This document shows, one piece after another, positions 1 to 10,760 of a DNA stretch of 64,000 bases. The stretch's first letter is position 1. Each line of letters starts with the position of its first letter. The notes under the pieces were generated by a model. That model had not been told where the DNA came from. It searched no databases and worked only from the letters and a program-made list of their open reading frames with translations. The translations under genes were made by a program, and so were the position numbers. Source of the stretch: Megaleporinus macrocephalus (lineage: Eukaryota > Chordata > Actinopteri > Characiformes > Anostomidae); NCBI GenBank assembly GCA_021613375.1, contig CM038726.1:12036253-12100252 (forward strand). The letters are read 5' to 3'.

Positions 1-1369
1 TTAAGCTCACAAGCTCTACTTTGCACACATGTAAGGTCCAAAAGGCACATTACAATTAAGACCTGTAAAACAGAAATAGGCTTAGGCTTAAAACACCCAA
101 AAACACCCAAAATGTGTTGTATTGCATTGCATTGTTGAAAGGTTGATTTCTTAACCATGAGTCTTAACCATGTACCTACAACATGCTCAGTAAGTGCATA
201 TTAAGACTACTAGCAACTACAAGATAGCACTTTGCTTATGGCCTCTTGTCCTACTTATCACAGCTCCACGTGGGGCCATCAGAAGGCCATCACGTACACT
301 GACTCCTGTGACCTCACATATAATAAGCACAGACTATGAATGCTCTTAGCCCAGTTAAAATTGGAGCTAGCTTCTAGGAAAGAGGATTTGTCATGCAAGT
401 TCCAGCATTCCTCAGGCGGAAGTTAACTAATCTCTCTTAACCTGTAGGGTTAGGCACTTCCTAATTTGAATTCAGACGCTGATGCAAATGGCAAGTAACT
501 CCCCAGCGTTGTCTAAGAACCAGAGAAAGGAGTGCTAGGGACTTTCTCAGTATGACATTATTGCTCAGAGATTCACAGCTTGTGTAGGAGGGTGCTTGCT
601 GAAGATTGTCTTCTACCTTAGGCATTTTGTCTTTTGCAGTGTAATATAAAGCAGTCCCTGCTGTTGCACATCTGGCTCTGTGTCCATAAAGTGTGTCATG
701 TGACGATTTAAGATCAGATTTCTAAACAGCCTACAGTTTCTCTCTACTGGTTCTTAACCAGACTAACCTAGAAATCTGTAACCTTACTTTAAGATTATAG
801 TAAAAATGGACTCTGCTCATTATTGGACAGGACTTGTATCAATGGTGCCCTGGAGTCACTGATAACTGCCCTGACGTATTCCTTCTCAGGTGAATTATTG
901 ATCTGGAGTAGACAGTAGACTGTGGCAACATGTGGCATCTGATGAGTCAGTGGTTCATATTCAGATATTGAAAGCCAAACCCTTTTTTAAAACTTATGAA
1001 TGGCATCAGTTTTTGTTTGAGGTTTTAACCTAAAACATATTTCTGAAACTCATTAATGGTACATGAATATATGTAAAAAAAAAAACACTTCCCCTTTTTA
1101 TTACCACACTATTACCAATAAAATATAACAAATAAAACTTTGAAGACATGTTTACGTTCACTGGTGATTTTGGACAGTATATAAAATGGCTACATTTGTA
1201 TTGTAAACATCGAGACCCCTGGTGTATCAACACATTGTAAAAAATCATCAGGTTCCTCTGCAATTTATCTATTCACATCAGACCACTCTGAATAAGTATT
1301 GGTGGTACTCTCCTCAACACAATATGTACAAAAGTATCCAAGACTTCCAAGAGTTTAGCTACTTTAAAG
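1..1369. other. Intergenic DNA, no gene seen
   Basis: AT-rich sequence with only short chance reading frames on both strands. No exon with splice sites, RNA gene or complete mobile element was recognised. Confidence 0.6.
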
Positions 1370-1570
1370 TGCCCCCATTGCTGACATGCTTGTATAATGT
1401 CCATGTAAAAGCATTGCCAATAGAACAAATGCTCTGGAGCAGCTGCTCATGAGGCTAAGGTCACCATGTCCAATGTTGTATAGTGTTGAATAGAGAGGTA
1501 TACTGAACTGTGGGGCAGCAGAGCAGTTTGAGTGGCATCAGTGATTCAGAAGTATTTATCTATACCTGAC
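1370..1570 (+). repeat. Possible relic of a teleost DNA transposon
   Basis: The stretch beginning near 'cattgctgaca' and running through 'ccaatagaac' and 'ctctggagcag' resembles, from memory, the internal part of a common fish cut-and-paste element. No terminal repeats or readable transposase were found, so this is a weak assignment. The short repeat copies at 2,510 and 7,515 carry a related motif on the other strand. Confidence 0.25.
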
Positions 1571-2492
1571 CTCACTTTTGCTCTTGTGGCTGAATGCTGT
1601 CATATCCTCACAGCAATGTTCAAAAATCTAGTGTAAAGCCTTACCATAACAGAAGAGATTGTTAATGCAGCTAAGGAGGAGCAAATATCCAATAACTCTT
1701 GATTTCAAAAGCATTAAAGCAGCATTGAAACAATGAAAGCAACTTTTAGACATGGTGTACATATTGTTCAAATCAATGGTGAGTATTCAAAAGGTATGGA
1801 CAATATATACATTTCTGCATTAGTCTTACTTATGAATGTATAAATGCCTAGTAATGAAATTTAGTATTTAGCCATGTAACACTTTGATTAGATCCGTTCG
1901 TGTGGCGAAGGCTAAAGTGTGTCAAATAATCTGATTCAAATGTTTACTGGGTTGAATCAGATCCCTTTTTTAATCAGAGGTCAATTTAACTTTTCCAAAG
2001 CTGAGCAGGGAAAATGTAAATCTAATCTAATGCTCTCCAGAGATTAAAATTAATATCCCAGAAGATGCGCTTTTAGTGCTCTTAATTCACTTACAGGGCA
2101 CATATGAGGGGCTGGAATACCTAATTACAATGACCACTCTTATCTGCAAGATCATTCTGTGCTTTGGGTAGTTAGGGAGAAGCAGTTGCTGAGTGGCAAC
2201 ATCGATGCTGTTGTGCAGGGGTACCACAACGGCTTTTGTGGCTGCAGATTTTCATTCCAACAAAGCAGAACACGTGTAATCAGGAACCAAGTGCACTCCT
2301 GCTTGTTTCTCCATTTCCTTATCCCTGTTCTTTAAATATAACAGAGTGGCCACTCACACCTGATAGTCGTATATATTGGATCATATTTCTAAAAAAAATA
2401 AACAACAAATGATAACAATAATTAGAAATTTGTCTCATTTGTTTAATTTGGAATCTGTTCACCACCAATCTGATTGTGATAAGGTCACATTT
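1571..2492. other. Intergenic DNA, no gene seen
   Basis: No coding exon or RNA gene recognised. A stretch near 2,205-2,340 ('gattttcattccaacaaa') has the look of a dispersed fish repeat but cannot be classified. Confidence 0.5.
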
Positions 2493-2600
2493 ATGTTAGG
2501 ATATAGAAATTATATAAGTTAAATGTGCACAGCTAAACACCTCTGTCAGCAATAGGTGCAGCTAAAAAATTAGACTTGATATTTTCTGACATATAGTGTA

Positions 2601-2655
<55 letters not shown>

Positions 2656-2667
2656 AGGATATAGAAA
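2493..2667. repeat. Short dispersed repeat flanked by a 17-bp direct repeat
   Basis: A unit of about 140 bp (2,510-2,650) contains 'gcacagctaaacacctctgt' and ends in a (GT)n(AT)n tract. It is bounded by identical 17-bp copies of 'atgttaggatatagaaa' at 2,493-2,509 and 2,651-2,667. A second copy of the unit lies at 7,515-7,717 and also ends in a dinucleotide run. The flanking repeat looks like a long target-site duplication, which would suit LINE-mediated insertion. No clear polymerase III promoter boxes are visible. Confidence 0.55.
2601..2652. repeat. (GT)n(AT)n microsatellite
   Basis: A run of GT dinucleotides passes directly into a run of AT dinucleotides at the 3' end of the dispersed repeat described above. 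Confidence 0.95.
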
Positions 2668-2819
2668 CCCTGGTGTCATATCATTCTGATCTGGCTAAAA
2701 TACTAAATACTAAATACTAAAATTATATTACTATGAATAGCTTTCCTACATCTTCGCAATATGGGTAAACTGGGAAATGTTTTTTCTGCATCACTTAAGG
2801 ATGCAGAAAAGACAGATCT

Positions 2820-3905
2820 TGCCTTTATTGTATTGAGGTTGGATTAATGTAATGTCCTGCTTTCTAAACATTCTAGCAAAAGCATTATCATTATTTAGTT
2901 TGTCCAAAACACTGCAACCAGAGTCCAGGGTAATTTTACTATATCAACCCAGTTTTGTCTACCCTTCTTTGGTTGCCAGTCATGTTCCACAGACTCTCCT
3001 CACTACCTGAGTGAACTTATTTCTTATTATAAAACAACATGCCTACTTACATCAAAATCTGCTGTATCTCTATTGGTAAAACTTCCAGTCATTAATTTTT
3101 AAAGTCTATGATAAAAACCCACTTTTTTAGTCCAGCTTTTGGTAATTTTAATAATTGTAATAATTTTAATGTTTAGATAGAAGGCGTCAATCTGGAAGTC
3201 ACAGAGTATTACGGTAAACTGAGAATGTTGGTGCTGTCGTCCCACTGCTCTCACACACTCAAGTTTGTTGACAGTGAAATGGAGGAGCACTGACATTTCA
3301 AGAGCCCTCATGCCAACTGAACAACTACCCATCCTGTGCAGTCAAATGCGGAACAACTGCCCATCCTGTTACTTTAATTGCCTAGACCAGGTGTCTGCGT
3401 TTGCCTGTATTCTGGACCAATCTGAACACATCATGCATCTTCCTGATGTCCAGTGCTATAAAGAAAGCTTCGCCTGCATGGTGCTGGACCTCCAAAAGAT
3501 TCTGTTTGCTTATTTAATCACATTAGCTTTGTCTTCCAGCCTATACACTATTCTTGCTAATAGATCATCACTGAAAGCTTCAAATTAATTGACATTCCCT
3601 GTGATATAGTCCTAAAAGTAGTCACTGGTTTCATTGATTTTCATCTGATTTTCATCAGATCAGTTTCCTATTGCTACTCTAATAGGACTTTTTTCCTTTT
3701 TCTCTACATTAAATATTGCATTTTGTTATAAATCTTATACTTTGGATTCCTTTTGCGCCAGTTCCTTTTGAAGTTTCTTCCTACTTCTAAAAGGTAGTTG
3801 TTAGGGAGTTGTTCCATGTCAATATTACTGGGGGCTTGGACCCAAATTTTCTGTTAAACTGCTTTATGTCTGCTGTAAAAGGCGCTATATAAATAAACCT
3901 TGATG
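2820..3905 (+). mobile_element. L2-like LINE relic, ORF2 C-terminus and 3' tail
   Basis: Translation around 2,830-3,090 reads as a decayed copy of the region after reverse transcriptase in fish L2-type LINEs: an 'LDxCNVLLS' block, then 'FVQNTATRV', broken by stop codons. Near 3,110 'KTHFFSPAF' matches the end of that ORF. The element closes near 3,880-3,905 with 'gcgctatataaataaa', the usual L2-type tail. Frame breaks show it is dead. A fuller relative lies at 61,500-62,620 and a tail-only copy at 41,800-42,178. Confidence 0.65.
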
Positions 3906-4042
3906 TGACGTTCAAGCACTACTTGTATAGTTTTTAGATGTGGCAAACAGATTTGAAAAACTATCCATTTAAAGGTTCTTTAAAGAACTTAAAAAAAACC
4001 TCTTTTGCGACCTGTATTTGTAAGCATGAAAGAGCCAAAACC
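3906..4042. other. Short intergenic spacer
   Basis: AT-rich spacer between the LINE tail and the hAT-like element; its last eight bases (4,035-4,042) form the left target-site duplication of that element. Confidence 0.5.
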
Positions 4043-4221
4043 TAGACGTGTGGACTCGAGTCACATGACTTGGACTCGAGTCCAACTCGAGTCACTAAAC
4101 TGATGACTTGTGACTTGGCTTGACAACATCACTAAAGACTTGCGACTTGACTTAGACTTTACCTTTACTGACTTGGACTTGAAATCAGACTTGAGCTTTA
4201 AGACTTGAAAAGACTCCCCAC

Positions 4222-5588
4222 CAGTGTTAATTTCGTTGATGAACTATTTTCGTCATAGTTTTCGTCAACGAACCTTTTTTTCCTGACGAAATCGAGACGA
4301 TAACTAAATAAAAATTAAGATGAAACAGCTATGACGAAATTGATTGACACTTTAGTCAACGAATAAAAACAAGACGAAAATGTTTGTTAGGGACGACATC
4401 CAATTAGAGATAATTACGTGTTTGTGAAAGGCGTGAACAAGCTAGGAAACAGCCAATCATAACTAATTCAGCGTATATGGAGAGGCGGGACAAGCCAGGT
4501 AGCCATTCAATCAAACGCACAAATTTGGTCTAAACCCGGGAAGACCATACGAGCCTGTGAACTGTCGTTACTCGTGATGGAACAAAGTTATCTAGACAGT
4601 GTCAGCAGAGAGAAAGACAGTTTAGCGTTTGTGTTTAGAGATAATCCCCACACCGTGCTGGGCATCAGCTCCCCTGCACCACCGTTAGCTAGCTTTACCG
4701 GTGCTAATGCTAGCTTAGCCATTCTTAATTCTAGTCCTGAAAGCACACTGCCCTGTACAGTTTAGAGCGTGTCCTGCTGTAAACGCTCGTATTAACTCAG
4801 TAAGGTGGTGTTAATGGTCAGATTAGTTGGATTAGGTATGTGGGAAGCAGGTGAAACGCTATATGTGCAGGGGCCAAAGCCGGGAAACTAGCTAGCTAAC
4901 TCCAACCATCTGCGTTTTATTATCATGTCCCAAATCTCTCCGTACACACTAGAAAGTGCACATAACAGATTAGCTAGTTTTATTTACACTGAATTAGTGT
5001 ACGTAATGTGCAGTGTGTGTCTCTAGTGAACACTATGACCTGGAGATGTGGCAGTTTTTCATTCATTGATTTACTGTTATGCCAAAATTTATTTGAATTG
5101 CACAATTAAAAATATTTTCATAGTAAAAAGTGATAAATGCAATTAATGTACATTAGTTAACTACAGAGCATGTAATTTAATTAGATTGACAGCACTAGCA
5201 ACAATTATTAAATAAATATAAGATAAGATGATACAAGGATAAAATAACAGTTTTCTCTTATTCACTTTGCAGTTACGGAAGACCTCTGATGTTGGTTGTT
5301 AAATCTGTTTGTGCGTGTATTAGTCTTTCAAACAGGAATAATATTCCATAACTTGTTAATAAATGTTTAATTTCATGCAAGTATATATAATGACTTAAAT
5401 AATTAAAGGGATTCGACTGAATCAACTGTAGATTTAGTCGACTATATTCTTATGACCATGAGTCGACTTAAACTAGACTAAAACTTAAAACAATTCAGAT
5501 GACTAAATTATGAGTAAAACTAAATAACATTTTAGTCTAAAGACTACGACTAAAAGTAAATCAAAATTTGCTGTCAAAATTAACACTG
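4222..5588. mobile_element. Inner hAT-like non-autonomous element
   Basis: The element starts 'cagtgttaattt' and ends with the exact complement 'aaattaacactg', a perfect 12-bp terminal repeat that continues imperfectly inward. It is flanked by 'ctccccac' (4,214-4,221) and 'ctcgccac' (5,589-5,596), an 8-bp target-site duplication with one mismatch. It sits inside the outer element and so inserted later. A 63-codon reading frame at 4,574-4,765 could be a remnant of internal coding sequence but is not recognisable. Confidence 0.7.
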
Positions 5589-5708
5589 CTCGCCACCCTA
5601 TTTTTACATAAATAAGGAAAACTTAATCAAATAACTGGATCATTTTGTATTAAATAATATCCTGTTCAACTACAAAGATTATGCTGTAGTAAATAAAAAA
5701 GAACTGCA

Positions 5709-5800
5709 ACATGCAGGACATGTGGAGTCAAGATCACAGAAGGAGCTACAACCACTTCAAACTTTGTTTGACATTTGAGATGCACAAAGAACAGGAAGTA
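5709..5800 (+). pseudogene. BED zinc-finger fragment of a hAT transposase
   Basis: In the frame starting at 5,709 the translation has a Cys-x2-Cys pair followed by 'VKITEGATTTSNFV', a stop, then 'HLRC'. This is the DNA-binding BED finger found near the N-terminus of hAT transposases, with the final histidine region degraded and one in-frame stop. It lies in the right half of the outer hAT-like element and is the main evidence for that element's class. Confidence 0.6.
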
Positions 5801-6117
5801 TCTGCTGTGTATATTTCACATATAGCAGTTAGCTAGCTAGCTGGCTAACAAGCTAGCAAACTTAGTGGCATAATGATAAACAACAGCTAATGTGAACGAA
5901 GCTCTCTCAACAAAGCATTTAGGAACCACAGCATCTCAGACAGGAAGTGTTCAAGTAGTGCAGAACAGTGCCAAACACAGATCAGTTCACACATGGTGTT
6001 AGGTTAGAACCATGGTGGTGTTAGAACTGAAAGACCCCGTCCATATATTAATGCTTATGCGTTTAGAATGTGATGTCATTAAAATTCCTGTAGGTGTAAT
6101 GTGTACTAATACTTCCG

Positions 6118-6205
6118 TACAGTGCAGTGTTTCTCAGCCTTGGCCATTAAGGCCCACTGCTTGCACATTTGAGTGTTTTTTCTGCTATAACACCTATTTT
6201 AACTC
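6118..6205 (+). repeat. Dispersed 'gtgtttctca' repeat fragment
   Basis: About 85 bp starting 'cagtgtttctcagccttgg' resembles the block at 30,194-30,262; both continue through 'aagggcccac/aaggcccac' and 'catttgagtgtttt/catttaagtgtttt'. This is a common fish repeat of unknown class. Here it lies within the outer hAT-like element. Confidence 0.45.
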
Positions 6206-6512
6206 GGTAATGGACTGGTAATGAGATGATCAGTGGGTAGAACTGCTTGAAATGCTCTAATTTTATAGTTATTTTTGTTATAATACAAACGTTAAAAGCG
6301 TTAATGTTAAATTAATGTCAGTTTAATATACTACTAATCAACTGCATCAACTGTGTTAAGACTTGGGACTTGACTCGAGACTTCCTTGTATTGACTTGGA
6401 ACGTGACTCGAGAGTCGCTTGTATTGACTTGGGACTTGACTCAAGACTTGATTGACTTGAGACTTACTTGTTACTTGCAACTTAATGACTTGGTCCCATG
6501 TCTGCAAAAACC

Positions 6513-7514
6513 TGAACAGTAAGATCCACAGAACTGAAATCTAATGGTTGACTTTCTCCATATAATCATGTGATTGAACTTTCAAAAATACCTGTTCTCT
6601 ACAGGAGACTTGCATAATGCTCTGTTTCTTTTAAATGTGTTGACATTTAAAACATCATTGTGTATACATAAAATATGTTAACTATTTTTGCCTCCCCCTC
6701 TCAAAGGTATCAAATTTATTTTGATGTCCTTGTCCTTTGAGTAATTCTAAGTGGAGTAAGTGATGGTATCATTAGTATTTCAATATTCTAATTTATAATG
6801 CCAGCCACACCCCCACATTGCCCTTTAAACACTTAGATTTTTTTCTGTTTTTATACACTTTGATTCACTGTATTTGATTGACTGTCTTATCTTACAGTGG
6901 AAGTGAAATACATAAAGGAAAGTCCCCACAAAATGAGTAAAAAGTTCCTGGCAATGCCAGTAAAAGCAATAATATAAAAGTCAAAACCAAAAGAGTACAA
7001 TCAAATAACAGTACTATAGAAAAGTTAGAGACCATCCTTCATTTACTGACCACTGAGTACAAAATTTATTCATTTTTCATCATTGAGAAATAAAGTATAA
7101 AACTTATTTTAACATGTTGTGAGGCCACATACCTTCATTATAGCTTCAAATGTTTTCAGGAAACTTCTCAGTTTTCCAAAGAAGTCTGCAGAGATAGAAG
7201 TAGAAGTATTCGGAGACAAATTTGAGGGAGGTCAGCGTTCTGGGGTGGTCAGTCCATTGTTGAGAACACCAACAGTGTTTTTTCTGTTGACAGTAAATTA
7301 AAATGATTAGGGGTGGTCTGTGATGTTTTTGCATACTATTGTACTGCTGTAGAGATATTTGATGCTTCATCACAACAGGGAACACATTTTCACTACTTCA
7401 CAGCTGTGGGATTTTATATTCCTCTAATCAACACTTGGCCTTGGGCATAGTGACTTTTAGGCTCATGGACGGCTGCTCCTGTGGGTCCCATTGTATTGCT
7501 AAGGCATTACTATG
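6513..7514. other. Intergenic DNA, no gene seen
   Basis: AT-rich sequence; only short chance reading frames. No exon, RNA gene or bounded element recognised. Confidence 0.5.
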
Positions 7515-7625
7515 GAGATTATATAAGTTATATATGCACAGCTAAACACCTCTGTCAGCAATAGGTACAGCCCAAACAGCTGAATCCAAAAATTAGACTT
7601 GATATTTTCGGACATATAGTGTATA

Positions 7626-7717
<92 letters not shown>
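7515..7717. repeat. Second copy of the dispersed repeat, ending in a long (TA)n tract
   Basis: 7,515-7,625 closely matches 2,510-2,600 (shared 'gcacagctaaacacctctgt' and 'ttagacttgatatttt') but carries an extra block after 'aggtacagc'. Its 3' end runs into about 80 bp of TA dinucleotides (about 7,634-7,716). Reading frames of alternating Tyr and Ile here are artefacts of the microsatellite. Confidence 0.75.
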
Positions 7718-7722
<5 letters not shown>

Positions 7723-9105
7723 AATCTTCCTTTTTCACAGGACACACAGTCTATGTCTAGCAGTTTACAAATGGAGATTTGAGACTGGATCCTTTTCTCT
7801 TTTTTTTCTTTTTTTATCGGGGCTTGACCTCTGCGAGTGCTGAGGGATTCACTGTGCTGTTAATCCCTCTTCATCCATCAGCGGGCCCAAAATAAACCCC
7901 TCCGCTCTCAGTGAGCTTTAATCTCAGCGCCCAGGGCCTCCGAGCTGTTATGTCAGTAGAACCGCAAGCCCAGAGCATGGGAAGGGCTGCAGAGCACAAG
8001 GCCACACAGCTATGTGCTAGTGAGAATGAAAAGGCTTCCATAGCTTTCTTTTCTTTTGTGTGCTATTTGCAATTTAGTAAAGCAGGTTAAAGGAACTGTC
8101 ACTCGGAAAATGCTAAACTGTGGCCATGGATTTCCTATAGAAGCAAAATGGCTTGTATCTTTTCAATCCAGTTGTATACAGCACAGAGAGCAAGTTACAG
8201 TTGTATGTAAAAGTTTTAACACCACCATTTAATTTAATTATTTAATTAAAAGAATTAAGAAGAAATTAAAAAAAAGTTTTCTTTATATGAAACAAACTTA
8301 AATAAGGCATGTTTCATGCACATATTGTAGTGCACTATTTCTATTTATTGTGGAATTATCCTAAAAAAACATTAAATGTGCCATTACTTTTGCCCAGACC
8401 ATATGTCATGTTTTCCTTTTTGCTATACTTAGCTTGATAAGCTTTAACTGTGCATTAAAATGTGCAGAAGTGTGTTCTATGTGCACATATTTTCACTTAT
8501 CAACAGAATGTATTTTGACCAGAGGTGTCAAACCTAGCATATAGTATAAAAAGGTGTCAGTTTATAAAGGCCATTCTGGTTGTGGTTTGAATGTGTGAGA
8601 TTGTGTGTCTAAAATCAGCAGTACAACAGACTTAACCATTTAAGTGAATGTCCCGTCAGAACATTCTGGTGTTGTGCATGAGTTATGCCCAATCAGCAAA
8701 TGTTAGCTCTGAAGAGGAAGTCTGCAATAGGCCAATTTATTGTATTTATATTGGTCAACACCTTTGTGGCATATATAATGAGACATCTGTCATTGTAACA
8801 CAAAGTAAATGTAAATAAAGTCATTCTATGTAATTTAATGTAAAATATGTGGTGATAATAACCAGTGATGATAACCATCATAAAATAGTCATTCAAAAAA
8901 AGTATATTGTAGGCCAAACTCTACTGTAAAACAATGTTTAATTTAACACTGAAAGGGACAACCATTTCAAAACTACTTATTTTGTTAGACACTTACTGAC
9001 AAAAAAAAGAATCCACCAATAAGGAGTTGGAATCAAATGAAACCGTACATATGAAAGCGGTCGCTAGTACCCTGTTGGCCTGCCTCTAGCCTGGATACAA
9101 GATGA
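7718..9105. other. Intergenic DNA, no gene seen
   Basis: 7,830-8,010 is more GC-rich and less repetitive than its surroundings and could be regulatory DNA. The rest is AT-rich. 8,190-8,400 may be a decayed transposon end ('cattacttttgcccagacc'). No gene recognised. Confidence 0.45.
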
Positions 9106-9600
9106 GATACGGTTGGGCACGAAGTTCATATGAGCTCCAAGCACAGGTCGGCTTGACCCGCCATCCCTCAAGATGCATGGAAGACAAGCAACAAGACTCT
9201 TCTCTGTCCTGGCACCCAAATGGTTGGATGAACTTCCATTTGCTGCCTAAACAGCAGACTCTCTCAAGGTCTTCTAACGCAGACTAAAGACCCATCTCTT
9301 TGCAAAGCACCTATAAGCACAAACCTACTGTATTACTGAAATTAATTAAATTGCACATATGCAGCTGCACTTTTATCTTTAGCTAGGAACACCGGCTGGG
9401 TATTCCTTATTATTGCACTTTTACTGTATGTAACCTTGTATTTTATCCTCTTCTTTCTAGGTATTTCTGTCTTGCTTGGTATTCCTAGGTATTGCATTTT
9501 TACTGTCCAACTTTGATTTTTGTTGTCTGCCATCCTGCTTTTCTCAGTCGGATGATGCACACCCTCTCAAAGTCTGTCAACTGAGCAAAATGTCTTTGAG
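9106..9600 (+). mobile_element. LINE 3'-end relic
   Basis: The frame around 9,160-9,315 translates to the end of a non-LTR retrotransposon ORF2: 'RLFSVLAPKWLDELPF', then after a stop 'TADSLKVF', then 'RRLKTHLFAKHL'. This is the conserved tail seen in several fish LINE clades. The 3' part (9,388-9,600) shares 'tgggtattcc' and 'cctaggtattgca' with the tail at 41,275-41,465. Two internal stops show decay. The clade cannot be fixed from this fragment. Confidence 0.6.
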
Positions 9601-10125
9601 TGTGTTGTAGAGGCATGTCAAGCAGCGAACATTCTCTTACCACGGGACATATCTTACCCAAAAGTAGAAAGCTGTCTTTTAGGTCAATCCGGGGGGGAAG
9701 GGAAATTACTTTTCAATCTGGGTGCGTTACTTTTATTTGTCAATGAGTGTACATAATAAAAATACTGTATATATTAATGTAATGCCGGTGTGTAATGTGT
9801 TTGTCTCTTTTTAAGTGGGCTTAAAACGTACATAGTAATTCTTAATCAGGATGTAAATATATTTCTTTATTTATGTAATTATTTCAAGCACTGGTAATTG
9901 TGCTAAATATTTAGTTGTATTTTACTGTTTTATTTAAATAGGCAGTATATTTTGTTAAGAATTTTGAATGCCACATGAAATGTACTTTGAAAATCATATA
10001 CCACTAACCCTGGTGTTTTGGAAACAGCATACCATAATCCTCATCTTATTACCATACTAGTACACTATACTGATTACGAGTGATATGCTCTATATGATGA
10101 ATCCATTTCATGAACAGAACTAAGG
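9601..10125. other. Intergenic DNA, no gene seen
   Basis: AT-rich; nothing recognised. Confidence 0.5.
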
Positions 10126-10760
10126 GCAGTTGCCTGAAACTAAAAGCCTCACGCCCTCATTTGCATAGTAGGCTTGACGGAGCAAGATCTAATTAACATG
10201 AGAACAAAAGACCTGACCCTCTCTCTGTACACGCACTTCTACATGCATGACTTCATAATGTCATGGAATTATTTACACATCACTCAATGTTCTCGCCCTT
10301 CGTGGACACACTCTGATCAAGTGTTTTAACATCTGGCTCGCAAATTGCCGTGCTTTGCAGTGAGAAACAATAGCAGGCAAATCCATAAATTTTACCAAAG
10401 CCTGCGCAATTAACTAAATGAGCAGGGCCATAATTCTTCAATGGATCCATGAAAGCTATTAGAGGTCATAATTCAAAGTGCCTGTGTTTAATACCGCCTT
10501 AGCACAGTGGAAGCATGTGAGAGATCACTGATATCCGGCATGGTGAAAAATTACTTCATGCACTATATTTCATATGTAATTAGTCTAGAACATTCATCAT
10601 ATTTGCGTTCTTCAGGGCACTCAGAAAGAGATGCTAACCAAGCCTATGGTGCGATGATGCTATCCATTCAGCCATTGCTGGAATAGCTGCAAATGTTCTC
10701 AACTTGCTAATTAAAATGGACTTTGATATATACGACACACAGCCCTAGAACATACTACTA
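10126..10760. promoter_or_regulatory. Possible conserved regulatory block
   Basis: This stretch is non-repetitive and of balanced composition, unlike its AT-rich flanks. It contains several homeodomain/POU-like words ('atttgcat', repeated 'aattaac'/'taatta', 'ccataaattttac'). There is no reading frame of note. It has the look of conserved non-coding DNA in a gene-poor region, but this is by eye only. Confidence 0.25.

Larger units (their letters stand above)
4043..6504. mobile_element. Outer hAT-like element (interrupted)
   Basis: The ends are imperfect inverted repeats: left 'tagacgtgtggactcgag' against the complement of the right end, 'cagacatgggaccaagtc'. Both arms (4,043-4,213 and 6,358-6,504) are dense in 'gacttg' and 'actcgag' motifs. 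The flanks carry 8-bp near-identical copies, 'ccaaaacc' (4,035-4,042) and 'caaaaacc' (6,505-6,512), as expected of hAT insertions. A decayed BED-type zinc finger at 5,709-5,800 supports hAT. The body is interrupted by a second hAT-like element (4,222-5,588). No intact transposase remains. Confidence 0.65.

Noticed and set aside
3265..3588. 107-codon frame downstream of the LINE block
   Set aside because: Lies inside the L2-like relic's 3' part and has no homology I can name.
7499..7843. Open frames of alternating Tyr and Ile on both strands
   Set aside because: They are translations of the (TA)n microsatellite.
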